From Arthrobacter sp. (GTDB taxonomy: Bacteria > Actinomycetota > Actinomycetes > Actinomycetales > Micrococcaceae): a stretch of 11,345 nt of DNA. Where the stretch lies: contig JAODMS010000034.1 of the NCBI GenBank assembly GCA_025464925.1, positions 1 through 11,345 of the forward strand, written 5' to 3'. Positions 1 to 5,883 of the stretch are shown here, piece by piece. Under the pieces are notes generated by a model that saw only the letters and a program-made list of their open reading frames with translations, searched no databases and was not told the origin of the DNA. Both the position numbers and the translations under genes were made by a program. Within the stretch, counting starts at the first letter, position 1. Each line of letters starts with the position of its first letter.

Positions 1-173
1 GGGTGCTTGCCGGCGGTGGTGGCGGACAGCAGCGCGGTCTCTTCGTCGATGTAGACCATCGCTGCGCCGGCTGCCTGCTTGGCAAGGCGGCCGGTTTCAA
101 AGCGGATTACACGCTTACCGAAGCGGCCGTTATCAATGACTGCGTCTGAGAACTGGATTTCGGGACCCTCCAT
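1..173 (-). CDS. pnp: Polyribonucleotide nucleotidyltransferase (PNPase), N-terminal fragment
   Basis: Only the first 57 codons are inside the window; the gene runs off the left edge. PNPase is the phosphorolytic 3'-5' exoribonuclease that degrades mRNA to nucleoside diphosphates. The visible residues begin [20 protein letters not shown] and continue with [15 protein letters not shown] and [16 protein letters not shown], which is the start of the first RNase PH-like domain as found in actinobacterial PNPases. The ATG at 171-173 is preceded by a strong Shine-Dalgarno GGAGGTG at 181-187, with a 7-nt spacer, which fixes the start. It follows rpsO on the same strand, the classical rpsO-pnp order, but the 248-nt gap contains a terminator-like hairpin. 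I could not find a convincing promoter in the gap, so pnp may depend on readthrough from rpsO or on a promoter I cannot recognise. Confidence 0.96.
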   Translation of the reverse strand, partial: MEGPEIQFSDAVIDNGRFGKRVIRFETGRLAKQAAGAAMVYIDEETALLSATTAGKH

Positions 174-378
174 AGAGAGTCACCTCCGTTTCTTGTTTCA
201 CGGAGTCCAGCCGCATCAACCCAGTCCAGCATCTGTCTACTGGCCTGCACTGCACCCGGTCATCGATCGAGACCCACGGGCGGGGGCAACATTTCCTTGA
301 AGCCGTTCCCGGGGATCACTACCGAGGACCGCGAATGCGTGATGCGGTTGATCCTCCTGTTGAAATTTTTTGAAAGAA

Positions 379-409
379 GGCGGCCCTTTCCGTTACGGAA
401 GGGGCCGCC
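379..409 (-). terminator. Terminator-like hairpin after rpsO
   Basis: Bases 379-392 pair with 396-409 as a 14-bp GC-rich stem with one G-U pair and a 3-nt loop. On the minus strand the stem is followed by TTCTTTC and then an A-run, so the U-tract is short and interrupted. It starts 13 nt beyond the rpsO stop codon, which fits an rpsO terminator or a 3'-end stabiliser processed before pnp. The rest of the rpsO-pnp gap (174-378) shows no other clear element apart from the pnp ribosome binding site. Confidence 0.65.
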
Positions 410-421
410 CCTTAATGCTGA

Positions 422-691
422 CTAGCGGCGCAGGCCGAGACGCTCGATGAGCGCGCGGTAGCGGGTGATGTCAGTGTTCTTGAGGTAGGTGAGCATACGC
501 TTGCGACGACCGACCATGGCCAGCAGACCGCGCTGGGTGTGGTAATCGTGCTTGTGCACCTTCATGTGCTCAGTGAGATCCTTGATCCGCTGAGTCAGGA
601 CTGCAACCTGGACCTCCGGTGAGCCGGTGTCGGCCTCGGACGTTGCGAAATCCTTGATGATGGACTGCTTTACAGCGGCTTCAAGTGCCAC
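422..691 (-). CDS. rpsO: 30S ribosomal protein S15
   Basis: S15 is a primary binder of the 16S rRNA central domain and is needed for assembly of the 30S platform. The 89-residue product has the family's usual length and signatures: [15 protein letters not shown] near residues 22-36, [12 protein letters not shown] near 46-57, and the C-terminal [14 protein letters not shown] and [13 protein letters not shown]. The start is the GTG at 689-691 (read as Met, then ALEAAVKQ), chosen because AGGAG lies at 697-701 with a 5-nt spacer and because S15 homologues begin here. A longer in-frame extension to 772 is leader sequence. A likely promoter is at 835-864, and the roughly 137-nt leader is structured, which could allow S15 to repress its own translation. 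pnp follows on the same strand. Confidence 0.97.
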   Translation of the reverse strand: MALEAAVKQSIIKDFATSEADTGSPEVQVAVLTQRIKDLTEHMKVHKHDYHTQRGLLAMVGRRKRMLTYLKNTDITRYRALIERLGLRR

Positions 692-759
692 GATAACTCC
701 TAGAGATGTGCCGTGAGGCCCGAAACGGTAATTCACCGCCGGGGACGCCGTGCCCGAGT

Positions 760-781
760 GCTCTTTCCCCAAGGAAAGGGC
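760..781 (-). promoter_or_regulatory. Hairpin in the rpsO leader, candidate S15-responsive element
   Basis: Bases 760-768 pair with 773-781 as a 9-bp stem with one G-U pair and the loop CCAA (TTGG on the minus strand). It sits about 70 nt upstream of the rpsO start, inside the predicted leader. Closer to the start, a second weaker fold is possible in which CCCG and CGGG close around CGGT-GAATT-ACCG (about 725-747 on the plus strand). Autoregulatory S15 leaders are known in several bacterial phyla with unrelated structures. Assigning that role here is inference. Confidence 0.35.
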
Positions 782-834
782 CTCCGTTCACAGCAGGAGC
801 CAGCCGCCACGGACTGCAGCCGGATCCATCGATA

Positions 835-864
835 AGTTTACCGGCACGTCCCTCAGCTTGTCGA
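835..864 (-). promoter_or_regulatory. Predicted sigma-70-type promoter of rpsO
   Basis: Reading the minus strand, TCGACA (859-864, five of six matches to TTGACA) is followed after an 18-nt spacer by TAAACT (835-840, four of six matches to TATAAT). Transcription would begin near 828, giving a leader of about 137 nt before the rpsO GTG. It lies downstream of the kynU stop, so rpsO need not depend on the kyn genes for transcription. Confidence 0.6.
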
Positions 865-908
865 AACAGCTTGCCGGGCCAGCGTCTTGAGGCAGCTTGT
901 GGAAGCAC

Positions 909-933
909 CGGCGGCCGTCCGGACGGGCGGCCG
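909..933 (-). terminator. GC-rich inverted repeat just after kynU, possible weak terminator
   Basis: A perfect 12-bp palindrome, CCGTCCGGACGG at 915-926, sits within a longer GC-rich imperfect inverted repeat starting 3 nt after the kynU stop codon. No U-run follows on the minus strand, so intrinsic termination is doubtful. It could instead stabilise the kynU mRNA 3' end. Confidence 0.25.
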
Positions 934-936
934 TGT

Positions 937-2223
937 CTAGGCTGCGCTCGCCAACTGCTCCCGGATGGCGGCCACGCCGCGGTACAGCTCGGCGAAGGAG
1001 GTGCTCAGCGGCGAGAGCCCGATCCGGATACCCTGCGGGGCGCGGAAGTCGGGAAGAACGTCCTGTTCCCACAAGGCGGCGGTCATGTCGCGAAAGTCCG
1101 GATGGTCCACGGTGATGTGGCTTCCACGCAGCTCCGGGTCCCGCGGCGTTGCGAGGGTGGCGCCCGCCGGTGCAAGCCAGGCGTCGTGCAGCTCGACGGC
1201 GAACGCGGTCAGCAGCCGGGATTTTTCCCGGACGGCGGCCATCCCCACAACTTCGAGCAGATCCAGCGTGCCGCGCATGGCGAGCATGCCGAAGATGGCC
1301 GGGGTGCCGCTGAGGAAGCCGCGGATGCCGGCCGCTGCCTCATAGCCGGACGCCATCTCGAACGCGTCCTTCCGTCCCATCCAGCCCCAGATCGGCTGCC
1401 GCAGCCCGGGGAGGTGCCGGGTGTTGACGTAGGCGAACGCGGGCGAGCCCGGTCCCCCGTTGAGGTACTTGTAGGTGCAGCCGGCGGCGAAATCGACCTC
1501 GGCGGCGTCCAGGGCAATGTCCACCGACCCGGCGGAATGGCACAGGTCCCACACCACGAGTCCGCCGGCGTCGTGCACCGCGGCGGTGACCCCCGGGAGG
1601 TCCGCCAGGAACCCGGAGCGGTAGGCGATCTGGCTGAGGACCACGACGGCGGTGGCCGGCCCGGTGGCGGCCCGCACCTGCTCAACGGTCACGCCGGAGG
1701 CGGGATCGGCATCGATCCAGCGCAGCGTCAGCCCCTCCTCGCGTGCGATGCCCTCGACGAGGTAGCGGTCGGTGGGGAAATTGTCCGTGTCCAGCACGAT
1801 TTCGGTCCGGCCGGGGTCCGTCACGGCGGCCAGCGCGGCCCGGATCAACTTGTACAGCACCACGGTGGTGGAATCCGCGATGATCGTCTGGCCCGGGGCT
1901 GCACCCAGGACGGCACGGCCGAGCTGGTCGCCGATGGCCTGCGGCAGCTCCAGCCAGTCCTCGTCCCACCCCCGGATCAGCCGGCCGCCCCAGCTGTCCT
2001 GGATGAAGCTGCTGATGTCCGTAACAGTCCGCTTGAGCGGACGGCCCAGGGAGTTGCCGTCGAGATAGGACAGCTCCGTGTCCGTACCGACGAAGTGTTC
2101 GCGGTACCCGGCCAGCGGATCCGCGGCGTCCAGCCGCTGCGCACGCAGCCACAAGGGGTCAGTGTCTACGGCATCGGCGCGCGATGCGGCGGCTCCTGCG
2201 GTGTCTGGCTGCAGGCTGCTCAC
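937..2223 (-). CDS. kynU: Kynureninase
   Basis: This PLP enzyme cleaves L-kynurenine to anthranilate and L-alanine (and 3-hydroxykynurenine to 3-hydroxyanthranilate). The 428-residue product is of normal family length. Visible motifs are YLDGNSLGRP at 53-62, the phosphate-binding DSTT region at 117-120, WDLCHSAG at 225-232 with the Asp that contacts the PLP ring nitrogen, TYKYLNGGPG at 250-259 with the Schiff-base Lys252, and SGTPAIFGM at 305-313. The start is the GTG at 2221-2223, which overlaps the kynA TGA stop by 4 nt (GTGA) and has GGAG 8 nt upstream; the further in-frame extension to 2370 merely overlaps kynA coding sequence. The overlap means translation is coupled to kynA, so the two enzymes act in one tryptophan-to-anthranilate route. 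The formamidase (kynB) that links them is not in this window. Confidence 0.95.
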   Translation of the reverse strand: MSSLQPDTAGAAASRADAVDTDPLWLRAQRLDAADPLAGYREHFVGTDTELSYLDGNSLGRPLKRTVTDISSFIQDSWGGRLIRGWDEDWLELPQAIGDQLGRAVLGAAPGQTIIADSTTVVLYKLIRAALAAVTDPGRTEIVLDTDNFPTDRYLVEGIAREEGLTLRWIDADPASGVTVEQVRAATGPATAVVVLSQIAYRSGFLADLPGVTAAVHDAGGLVVWDLCHSAGSVDIALDAAEVDFAAGCTYKYLNGGPGSPAFAYVNTRHLPGLRQPIWGWMGRKDAFEMASGYEAAAGIRGFLSGTPAIFGMLAMRGTLDLLEVVGMAAVREKSRLLTAFAVELHDAWLAPAGATLATPRDPELRGSHITVDHPDFRDMTAALWEQDVLPDFRAPQGIRIGLSPLSTSFAELYRGVAAIREQLASAA

Positions 2224-3074
2224 TGGCCGATCTCCGTCCGCACTGCGAAGAGCTCCGGGAAGAAGGTCAGCTCCAGGGCCTTCTGCAGGAACGCGGCGCC
2301 GCTGGAGCCGCCGGTGCCCGCCTTCATGCCGATCGTGCGCTGGACAGTGCGCAGGTGCCGGAAGCGCCACAGCTGGAAGTTGTCCTCAAGATCCACGAGC
2401 TCCTCGCAGGCCTCGTAGGCTCCCCAATGGTCAGCCGCGTTTTCGTAGATGTACTTGAATACCGGGACCAGCTCGGGGCAGAACTCGTGCGCCTGTGTGA
2501 CGTCGCGGGACAGTACCGAGTCCGGCACGTCAAAGCCCTGCCGCTTGAGGTAGGCGAGGAAGTCGTCGTAGATGCTCGGCGCCTCCAGAATCTCCCGCAG
2601 CATCTCGTGGGCCTCGGGGTCGGACTCGAACACCGGCAGCATCTTGCGGTTCTTGTTGCCGAGCAGGAACTCGACGGCGCGGTACTGGCTGGACTGGAAG
2701 CCGGAGGAGTTGCCCAGGAATCCGCGGAACTGGGAGTACTCGGTGGGGGTGAGTGTGGCCAGCACGGACCACTGCTCGGTGAGCGTCTTCTGGATGTGCT
2801 TCACCCGGGCGATCGCCTTCAGCGCGGAGCCGAGATCGTCCGAACGCAGCCACGCGGCGGCGCTGCGCAGCTCGTGCAGCACCAGCTTCAGCCACAGCTC
2901 CGTGGTCTGGTGCTGGATGATGAACAGCATCTCATCGTGGTGCTCGGGGGTGCTGACCGGCTGCTGGGCGCTGAGCAGGGTGGGCAATTGCAGGTAGGAC
3001 GCGTAGCTCATCCGGGAACTGAAATCGCGGACGATGTCCCTGTCCAGCTGTCTCGTATTTTTCTCAATGCTCAC
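2220..3074 (-). CDS. kynA: Tryptophan 2,3-dioxygenase
   Basis: This haem enzyme oxidises L-tryptophan to N-formylkynurenine, the first step of the kynurenine pathway. The 284-residue product is full length. Its motifs include HHDEMLFIIQHQTTELWLKL (45-64), FRGFLGNSSGFQSSQYR (116-132) and RFRHLRTVQRTIGMKAGTGG (237-256). Key positions match the numbering I recall for the Xanthomonas campestris enzyme: proximal haem ligand His240, active-site His55, Phe51, Tyr113, Arg117, Ser124 and Thr254. The start is GTG at 3072-3074 with AAGGAAGG ending 6 nt upstream. It lies 53 nt after the ribF stop and overlaps kynU by 4 nt. No clear promoter is visible in the short ribF-kynA gap, which instead holds two small hairpins, so expression could come from ribF readthrough or from a promoter inside ribF. 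Confidence 0.97.
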   Translation of the reverse strand: MSIEKNTRQLDRDIVRDFSSRMSYASYLQLPTLLSAQQPVSTPEHHDEMLFIIQHQTTELWLKLVLHELRSAAAWLRSDDLGSALKAIARVKHIQKTLTEQWSVLATLTPTEYSQFRGFLGNSSGFQSSQYRAVEFLLGNKNRKMLPVFESDPEAHEMLREILEAPSIYDDFLAYLKRQGFDVPDSVLSRDVTQAHEFCPELVPVFKYIYENAADHWGAYEACEELVDLEDNFQLWRFRHLRTVQRTIGMKAGTGGSSGAAFLQKALELTFFPELFAVRTEIGQ

Positions 3075-3095
3075 GGTTTGCCTTCCTTGCCGAGT

Positions 3096-3127
3096 GGCTG
3101 TAAATCAGCCCGCGAGCGAGCCGCGGG
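3096..3127 (-). promoter_or_regulatory. Two partly overlapping hairpins between ribF and kynA
   Basis: Immediately after the ribF stop, the minus strand can form CCCGCG/CGCGGG (bases 3109-3114 with 3122-3127, 7-nt loop). The next 15 nt can form GGCTG/CAGCC (3096-3100 with 3106-3110, loop ATTTA on the minus strand). The two stems share bases 3109-3110, so they cannot both be complete. There is no real U-tract. The pair may be a weak terminator or an RNA stability/processing element separating ribF from the kyn genes. A TTGACC overlaps the ribF stop but has no convincing -10 partner. Confidence 0.3.
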
Positions 3128-4111
3128 TCAACGCGCGAAAAGGATGTCATGGGCCTGGACCACGTCCAGGCGCATCTGGTCAACCAACGCTTCAGGGCCA
3201 CGGTACGCCACCATGCCGCGGAGCCTGGCGACGAATTCCACCACTACTGTCTGGCCGTACAGATCGAAGTCCTCTATGGCTTCTGCCGGACGGTCGATGA
3301 CGTGGGCCTCGACCTGCCGGCTGACGCCGTCGAAGGTGGGGTTGGAGCCCACGGAGATGGCGGCGGGCCAGCGGGTGCCGGCCTGGTCCACCAGCCAGCC
3401 GGCATAAATGCCGTCCGCGGGGACAGAGCCGCTCGCTTCGGAGGCAAGGTTGGCCGTGGGGAAGCCGAGGTCCCGGCCTCGGGCCGCGCCGTGGACGACT
3501 TCTCCCCGGACCCGGTGGGGGCGGCCCAGGACGGCGGCTGCGGTGGCGACGTCGCCGGCGCGGAGCGCCTCGCGCACCCAGGTGGAGGAGCAGCGGCGGT
3601 CAGTGCCGCCGTCGTCGTGGAGGGGGAAGCCCTCAGAGCCGAACTCGCTGATGACCAGCACCTCAAAGCCGAGTTTCTTCCCCAGCTCCTGCATGGTGTC
3701 CAGGTCTCCCGAGTTGCCGCTGCCGAAGCGGGCATCGTGGCCGATCACCACATGGCTGGCCTTGAGCCTGCCGACCAGGATGCCGGCGACGAATTCTTCG
3801 GGGGTAAGGCTGGCGAGCTCCAGTGAGTACTTCATCACGAGCACGGCGTCGAGGCCCACCTCGCCGAGGGCCACGAGTTTGTCTTCCAGCCCCATGATCA
3901 GCTCAGGGGCCGACTCGGGCCGGTGGACCTGGGCGGGGTGGGGGTCGAAAGTGATGGCGACGGCGCGGGCCTGGTTCTGGCGGGCCGTACGGATGAGTTG
4001 CGAGAGCACCTGCTGGTGACCGCGGTGCACGCCGTCGAAATTGCCGAACGTGACGACGGAAGGACCGAAGTCCGCCGGGACTTCGGACGGATCGTTCCAG
4101 ATGTGGACCAT
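3128..4111 (-). CDS. ribF: Bifunctional riboflavin kinase / FAD synthetase
   Basis: RibF phosphorylates riboflavin to FMN and adenylylates FMN to FAD. The 327-residue product has both domains. The N-terminal nucleotidyltransferase shows TFGNFDGVHRGH (21-32), ITFDPHP (53-59), VIGHDARFGSGNSGD (122-136) and STWVREALRAGDV (176-188). The C-terminal kinase shows GRDLGFPTANL (212-222), SVGSNPTFDG (253-262) and EAHVID with Glu268 at the usual catalytic position. I chose the ATG at 4109-4111, with AAAGG 8 nt upstream; a TTG codon lies directly before it and could be used instead, adding one residue. In many bacteria ribF follows truB and precedes rpsO. Here five genes separate it from truB, and kynA-kynU separate it from rpsO. 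A DUF937 gene diverges upstream. Confidence 0.97.
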   Translation of the reverse strand: MVHIWNDPSEVPADFGPSVVTFGNFDGVHRGHQQVLSQLIRTARQNQARAVAITFDPHPAQVHRPESAPELIMGLEDKLVALGEVGLDAVLVMKYSLELASLTPEEFVAGILVGRLKASHVVIGHDARFGSGNSGDLDTMQELGKKLGFEVLVISEFGSEGFPLHDDGGTDRRCSSTWVREALRAGDVATAAAVLGRPHRVRGEVVHGAARGRDLGFPTANLASEASGSVPADGIYAGWLVDQAGTRWPAAISVGSNPTFDGVSRQVEAHVIDRPAEAIEDFDLYGQTVVVEFVARLRGMVAYRGPEALVDQMRLDVVQAHDILFAR

Positions 4112-4346
4112 CAACCTCGCCTTTGCTGCCTGCCAAGAACTCTTCCGGAGCGATGGTGCCGGCTCCGGAACTCTCTAAGATTACCCGCAATCACTGCAGG
4201 CCCACGACGGTCCGACCGCCCTGCCGGGAGCGGACTTTCGCACGCCTTTGCCCCGGTCTACGATTCAAGGGCAGCAGTTCGACGACGCCCCTTCGGGCGC
4301 TGTTTCCACGATCACCGCGGCTGGACGCGGACTGAAGGAGTACGCC
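4112..4346. promoter_or_regulatory. Divergent promoter region between ribF and the DUF937 gene
   Basis: This 235-nt divergent gap must hold promoters for both flanking genes. On the minus strand, TAATCT at 4178-4183 is a plausible -10 for ribF with a leader of about 60 nt; no good -35 is visible. On the plus strand, TACGAT at 4259-4264 is a plausible -10 for the DUF937 gene with a leader of about 75 nt, again with a poor -35. An inverted repeat CCGGAGC/GCTCCGG at 4145-4151 and 4162-4168 lies between the ribF -10 and its start and would form a hairpin in the ribF leader. Confidence 0.35.
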
Positions 4347-5147
4347 ATGAGCGAGCTGGACGACATCCTCAGGCAGGTTCCCATCGACCAGATTGCGGGC
4401 ATGCTCGGCACGGACCGGGAGACCGCCCGGTCCGCGGTGGAAGCCGCCGTGCCGACGCTCCTGACGGGCATGCACAACAACGCCCAGGCTTCCGGCGGCG
4501 CCGCATCGCTGGAATCCGCGTTGAGCCAGCACCAGGACGGGCTGGTCGACGGCGGTGTGGACGCCTCACAGGTAGACACCGCTGACGGCGAAAAGATAGT
4601 GAACCACGTCTTCGGCGGACAGCAGGACCAGGTCGCCAACCAGCTGGCGGGGACCGGAAACCTGGGCGGTGTCGGCGGGGACCTGGTCCGCAAGCTGCTT
4701 CCGATACTGGCGCCGATCGTGATGTCCTATCTTGCGCAGAAGGTCCTCGGCGGGCGCGGGGGCCAGGCGTCCGACGGTTCTTCCGCGGGCGGCGGTTCCG
4801 GTGCGCCGGGCGGCATCGATCTCGGGGGCATCCTCGGTGGCATCCTGGGTGGTGCCGCGGGTGGTGCCGCGGCCGGCCAGGGCGGTCTCGGCGACATCCT
4901 CGGCGGGCTGCTGGGCGGAGGCCAGGCGTCAGCGCCGCCGCCGGGCACTTCGGAAGCCGGGCAGGAGCCCAGGCTGGAACCCCAGGCTTATCCGCAGGGC
5001 CAGCCGGCCGGCAGCGCGCCTTTGCCGGGAGAGGTCATCGAGATCGACCTTCAGGAAAACCAGACGGCGGAGCAGAAAACCGAGGAGCAGAAAAAGGACG
5101 ACGGCGGCCTGGGCGGACTGCTGGGCGGAATCTTCGGGAAAAAGTAG
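4347..5147 (+). CDS. DUF937-type glycine-rich protein of unknown function
   Basis: The 266-residue product starts MSELDDILRQVPIDQIAGML, followed by TARSAVEAAVPTLLTGM, and has LRKLLPILAPIVMSYLAQKV-like helical sequence at about 113-133. This helical N-terminal half resembles the DUF937/YidB-like family, whose role is not established. A glycine-rich hydrophobic stretch follows at 159-193 (repeats of GGIL, GGAA, GGLL), then a Pro/Gln-rich linker at 194-225, a charged Glu/Lys/Gln segment at 229-252, and the terminal GGLGGLLGGIFGKK. There is no signal peptide. The start ATG has AAGGAG at 4335-4340 with a 6-nt spacer; an open extension upstream of it is not needed. It stands alone on the plus strand, divergent from ribF. 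The glycine repeats may mediate self-assembly or membrane contact, which is only a guess. Confidence 0.85.
   Translation: MSELDDILRQVPIDQIAGMLGTDRETARSAVEAAVPTLLTGMHNNAQASGGAASLESALSQHQDGLVDGGVDASQVDTADGEKIVNHVFGGQQDQVANQLAGTGNLGGVGGDLVRKLLPILAPIVMSYLAQKVLGGRGGQASDGSSAGGGSGAPGGIDLGGILGGILGGAAGGAAAGQGGLGDILGGLLGGGQASAPPPGTSEAGQEPRLEPQAYPQGQPAGSAPLPGEVIEIDLQENQTAEQKTEEQKKDDGGLGGLLGGIFGKK
4827..4874 (+). repeat. Imperfect 12-nt tandem repeats coding for Gly-rich units
   Basis: Four consecutive 12-nt units encode GILG, GILG, GAAG and GAAA. Units 1 and 2 differ at one base (GGCATCCTCGGT and GGCATCCTGGGT), and units 3 and 4 share their first ten bases (GGTGCCGCGG). The pattern indicates recent internal duplication of 12-bp units inside the DUF937-type gene, and copy number may vary between strains. 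Confidence 0.75.
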
Positions 5148-5346
5148 GCCCGGTCTCCGGCCGGTTTCCAGACTTTGGTCCTGCCCCGCGTCTTTGCCTT
5201 GCCGGGCCAGCCAAGCGTCCAGATCCCTGGCCCGGGGCCGCCGGCCCCCGGTACCTCCTGCTGCTCTGCTGGGCTGCGCTGCCGCCAGCCCGGAAGCCAG
5301 CCGTCGTCGGCCGTCAGGAGGCCACCTGGGCCCACGACGACGACTG
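5148..5346. other. Non-coding gap with a strong GC hairpin
   Basis: Between the DUF937 gene and the lipoprotein promoter I see no credible gene; open frames here have no homology-like features. Bases 5232-5239 (CCGGGGCC) can pair with 5243-5251 (GGCCCCCGG, one bulged C), giving a very stable hairpin. No U-run follows, so it is at most a weak terminator for the DUF937 gene. Confidence 0.4.
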
Positions 5347-5375
5347 TGGACTGCGCTTCCTTCAGGCGCTATCGT
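5347..5375 (+). promoter_or_regulatory. Predicted promoter giving a leaderless lipoprotein mRNA
   Basis: TGGACT at 5347-5352 (four of six matches to TTGACA) and TATCGT at 5370-5375 (T, A and final T conserved) are separated by exactly 17 nt. Only 6 nt separate the -10 from the ATG at 5382, so transcription would start at or next to the A of the start codon. The absence of a Shine-Dalgarno sequence before this ATG agrees with a leaderless message. Confidence 0.55.
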
Positions 5376-5381
5376 CTGAAA

Positions 5382-5813
5382 ATGCGGAGACCGGTGCGGA
5401 CCGCGGCGATAGGGCTGCTGACCTGCGCCCTGATGGCCGGCTGCAGCTATCTGCCCGGTGCACGTACCGAGACCTGTATCGACTGGGTCCGCTTCGGGAC
5501 ACCCCAGGAGCAGTTCGAACAGGCCGGCCTGGTTCTCGTCGGAAAGCCCGTGGGCGAGGACGGCGAAACCAACATTTACGGCTACCTGGCCCGGATCCAT
5601 CTGGTGGAGGCGGAAAGCGTCCTCAAAGGAGAAACGGGACCGGAACCGCTGCGCATCGCTTCGATGCCGGTGACCTGCAGCGGCGGCACCTCCTATCCGG
5701 ACGGTGATCCGCTCGACGGTAACCAACGGATGCTGATCTACGCCAACCAACAGGACGGCTACTGGTTCACCATGACGCCGGCGCAAGGCCGTAGCAGCGA
5801 TCGGTCCGGATAG
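5382..5813 (+). CDS. Small secreted lipoprotein of unknown function
   Basis: The 143-residue product has a basic N terminus (MRRPVRT), a hydrophobic core (AAIGLLTCALMAG) and a lipobox ending in Cys21, so it is probably exported, lipidated and anchored to the outer face of the membrane. The mature part contains Cys32 and Cys99, which could form a disulfide. It has the segments FEQAGLVLVGKPV (45-57), AESVLKGE (77-84) and SMPVTCSGG (94-102), then a run of strands with LIYANQQDG. This spacing recalls bacterial TIMP/netrin-like OB-fold proteins, which typically show an AD-VFVG segment, a V-KG segment and a late Cys; that assignment is tentative. The ATG at 5382 is chosen for the signal peptide and the leaderless promoter. 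An open extension upstream to 5175 encodes low-complexity Pro-rich sequence and is probably not translated. The NUDIX gene follows 70 nt downstream. Confidence 0.8.
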   Translation: MRRPVRTAAIGLLTCALMAGCSYLPGARTETCIDWVRFGTPQEQFEQAGLVLVGKPVGEDGETNIYGYLARIHLVEAESVLKGETGPEPLRIASMPVTCSGGTSYPDGDPLDGNQRMLIYANQQDGYWFTMTPAQGRSSDRSG

Positions 5814-5883
5814 CCACGGATCGGCAGCCTTCAGCCCCTACATCGCCCGGCCGCCCCGCCCCGTACCGTGGCACACTGGACGG

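Noticed and set aside
320..360. AGGAGG-like sequence on the minus strand in the rpsO-pnp gap, suggesting a small gene
   Set aside because: No ATG, GTG or TTG follows at a suitable distance, and no open frame with protein-like features begins there.
706..2418. 570-codon plus-strand open frame opposite kynU
   Set aside because: It lies antisense to an unmistakable kynureninase, is rich in Gly, Arg and Pro with no motif, and is explained by the high GC content suppressing stop codons.
3110..3135. TTGACC overlapping the ribF stop codon as a -35 for kynA
   Set aside because: The bases 16-19 nt downstream (CTGATT, TGATTT) lack the A and T positions needed for a -10.
2184..3407. 407-codon plus-strand open frame opposite kynA
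   Set aside because: It runs antisense across kynA and into ribF, two genes with intact catalytic residues, and its product has no recognisable domain.
5175..5381. N-terminal extension of the lipoprotein
   Set aside because: It would bury the signal peptide behind 69 Pro/Ser-rich residues and crosses the predicted promoter.
4929..5786. 285-codon minus-strand open frame
   Set aside because: It is antisense to the end of the DUF937 gene and most of the lipoprotein gene, both of which have better starts and clear protein features.
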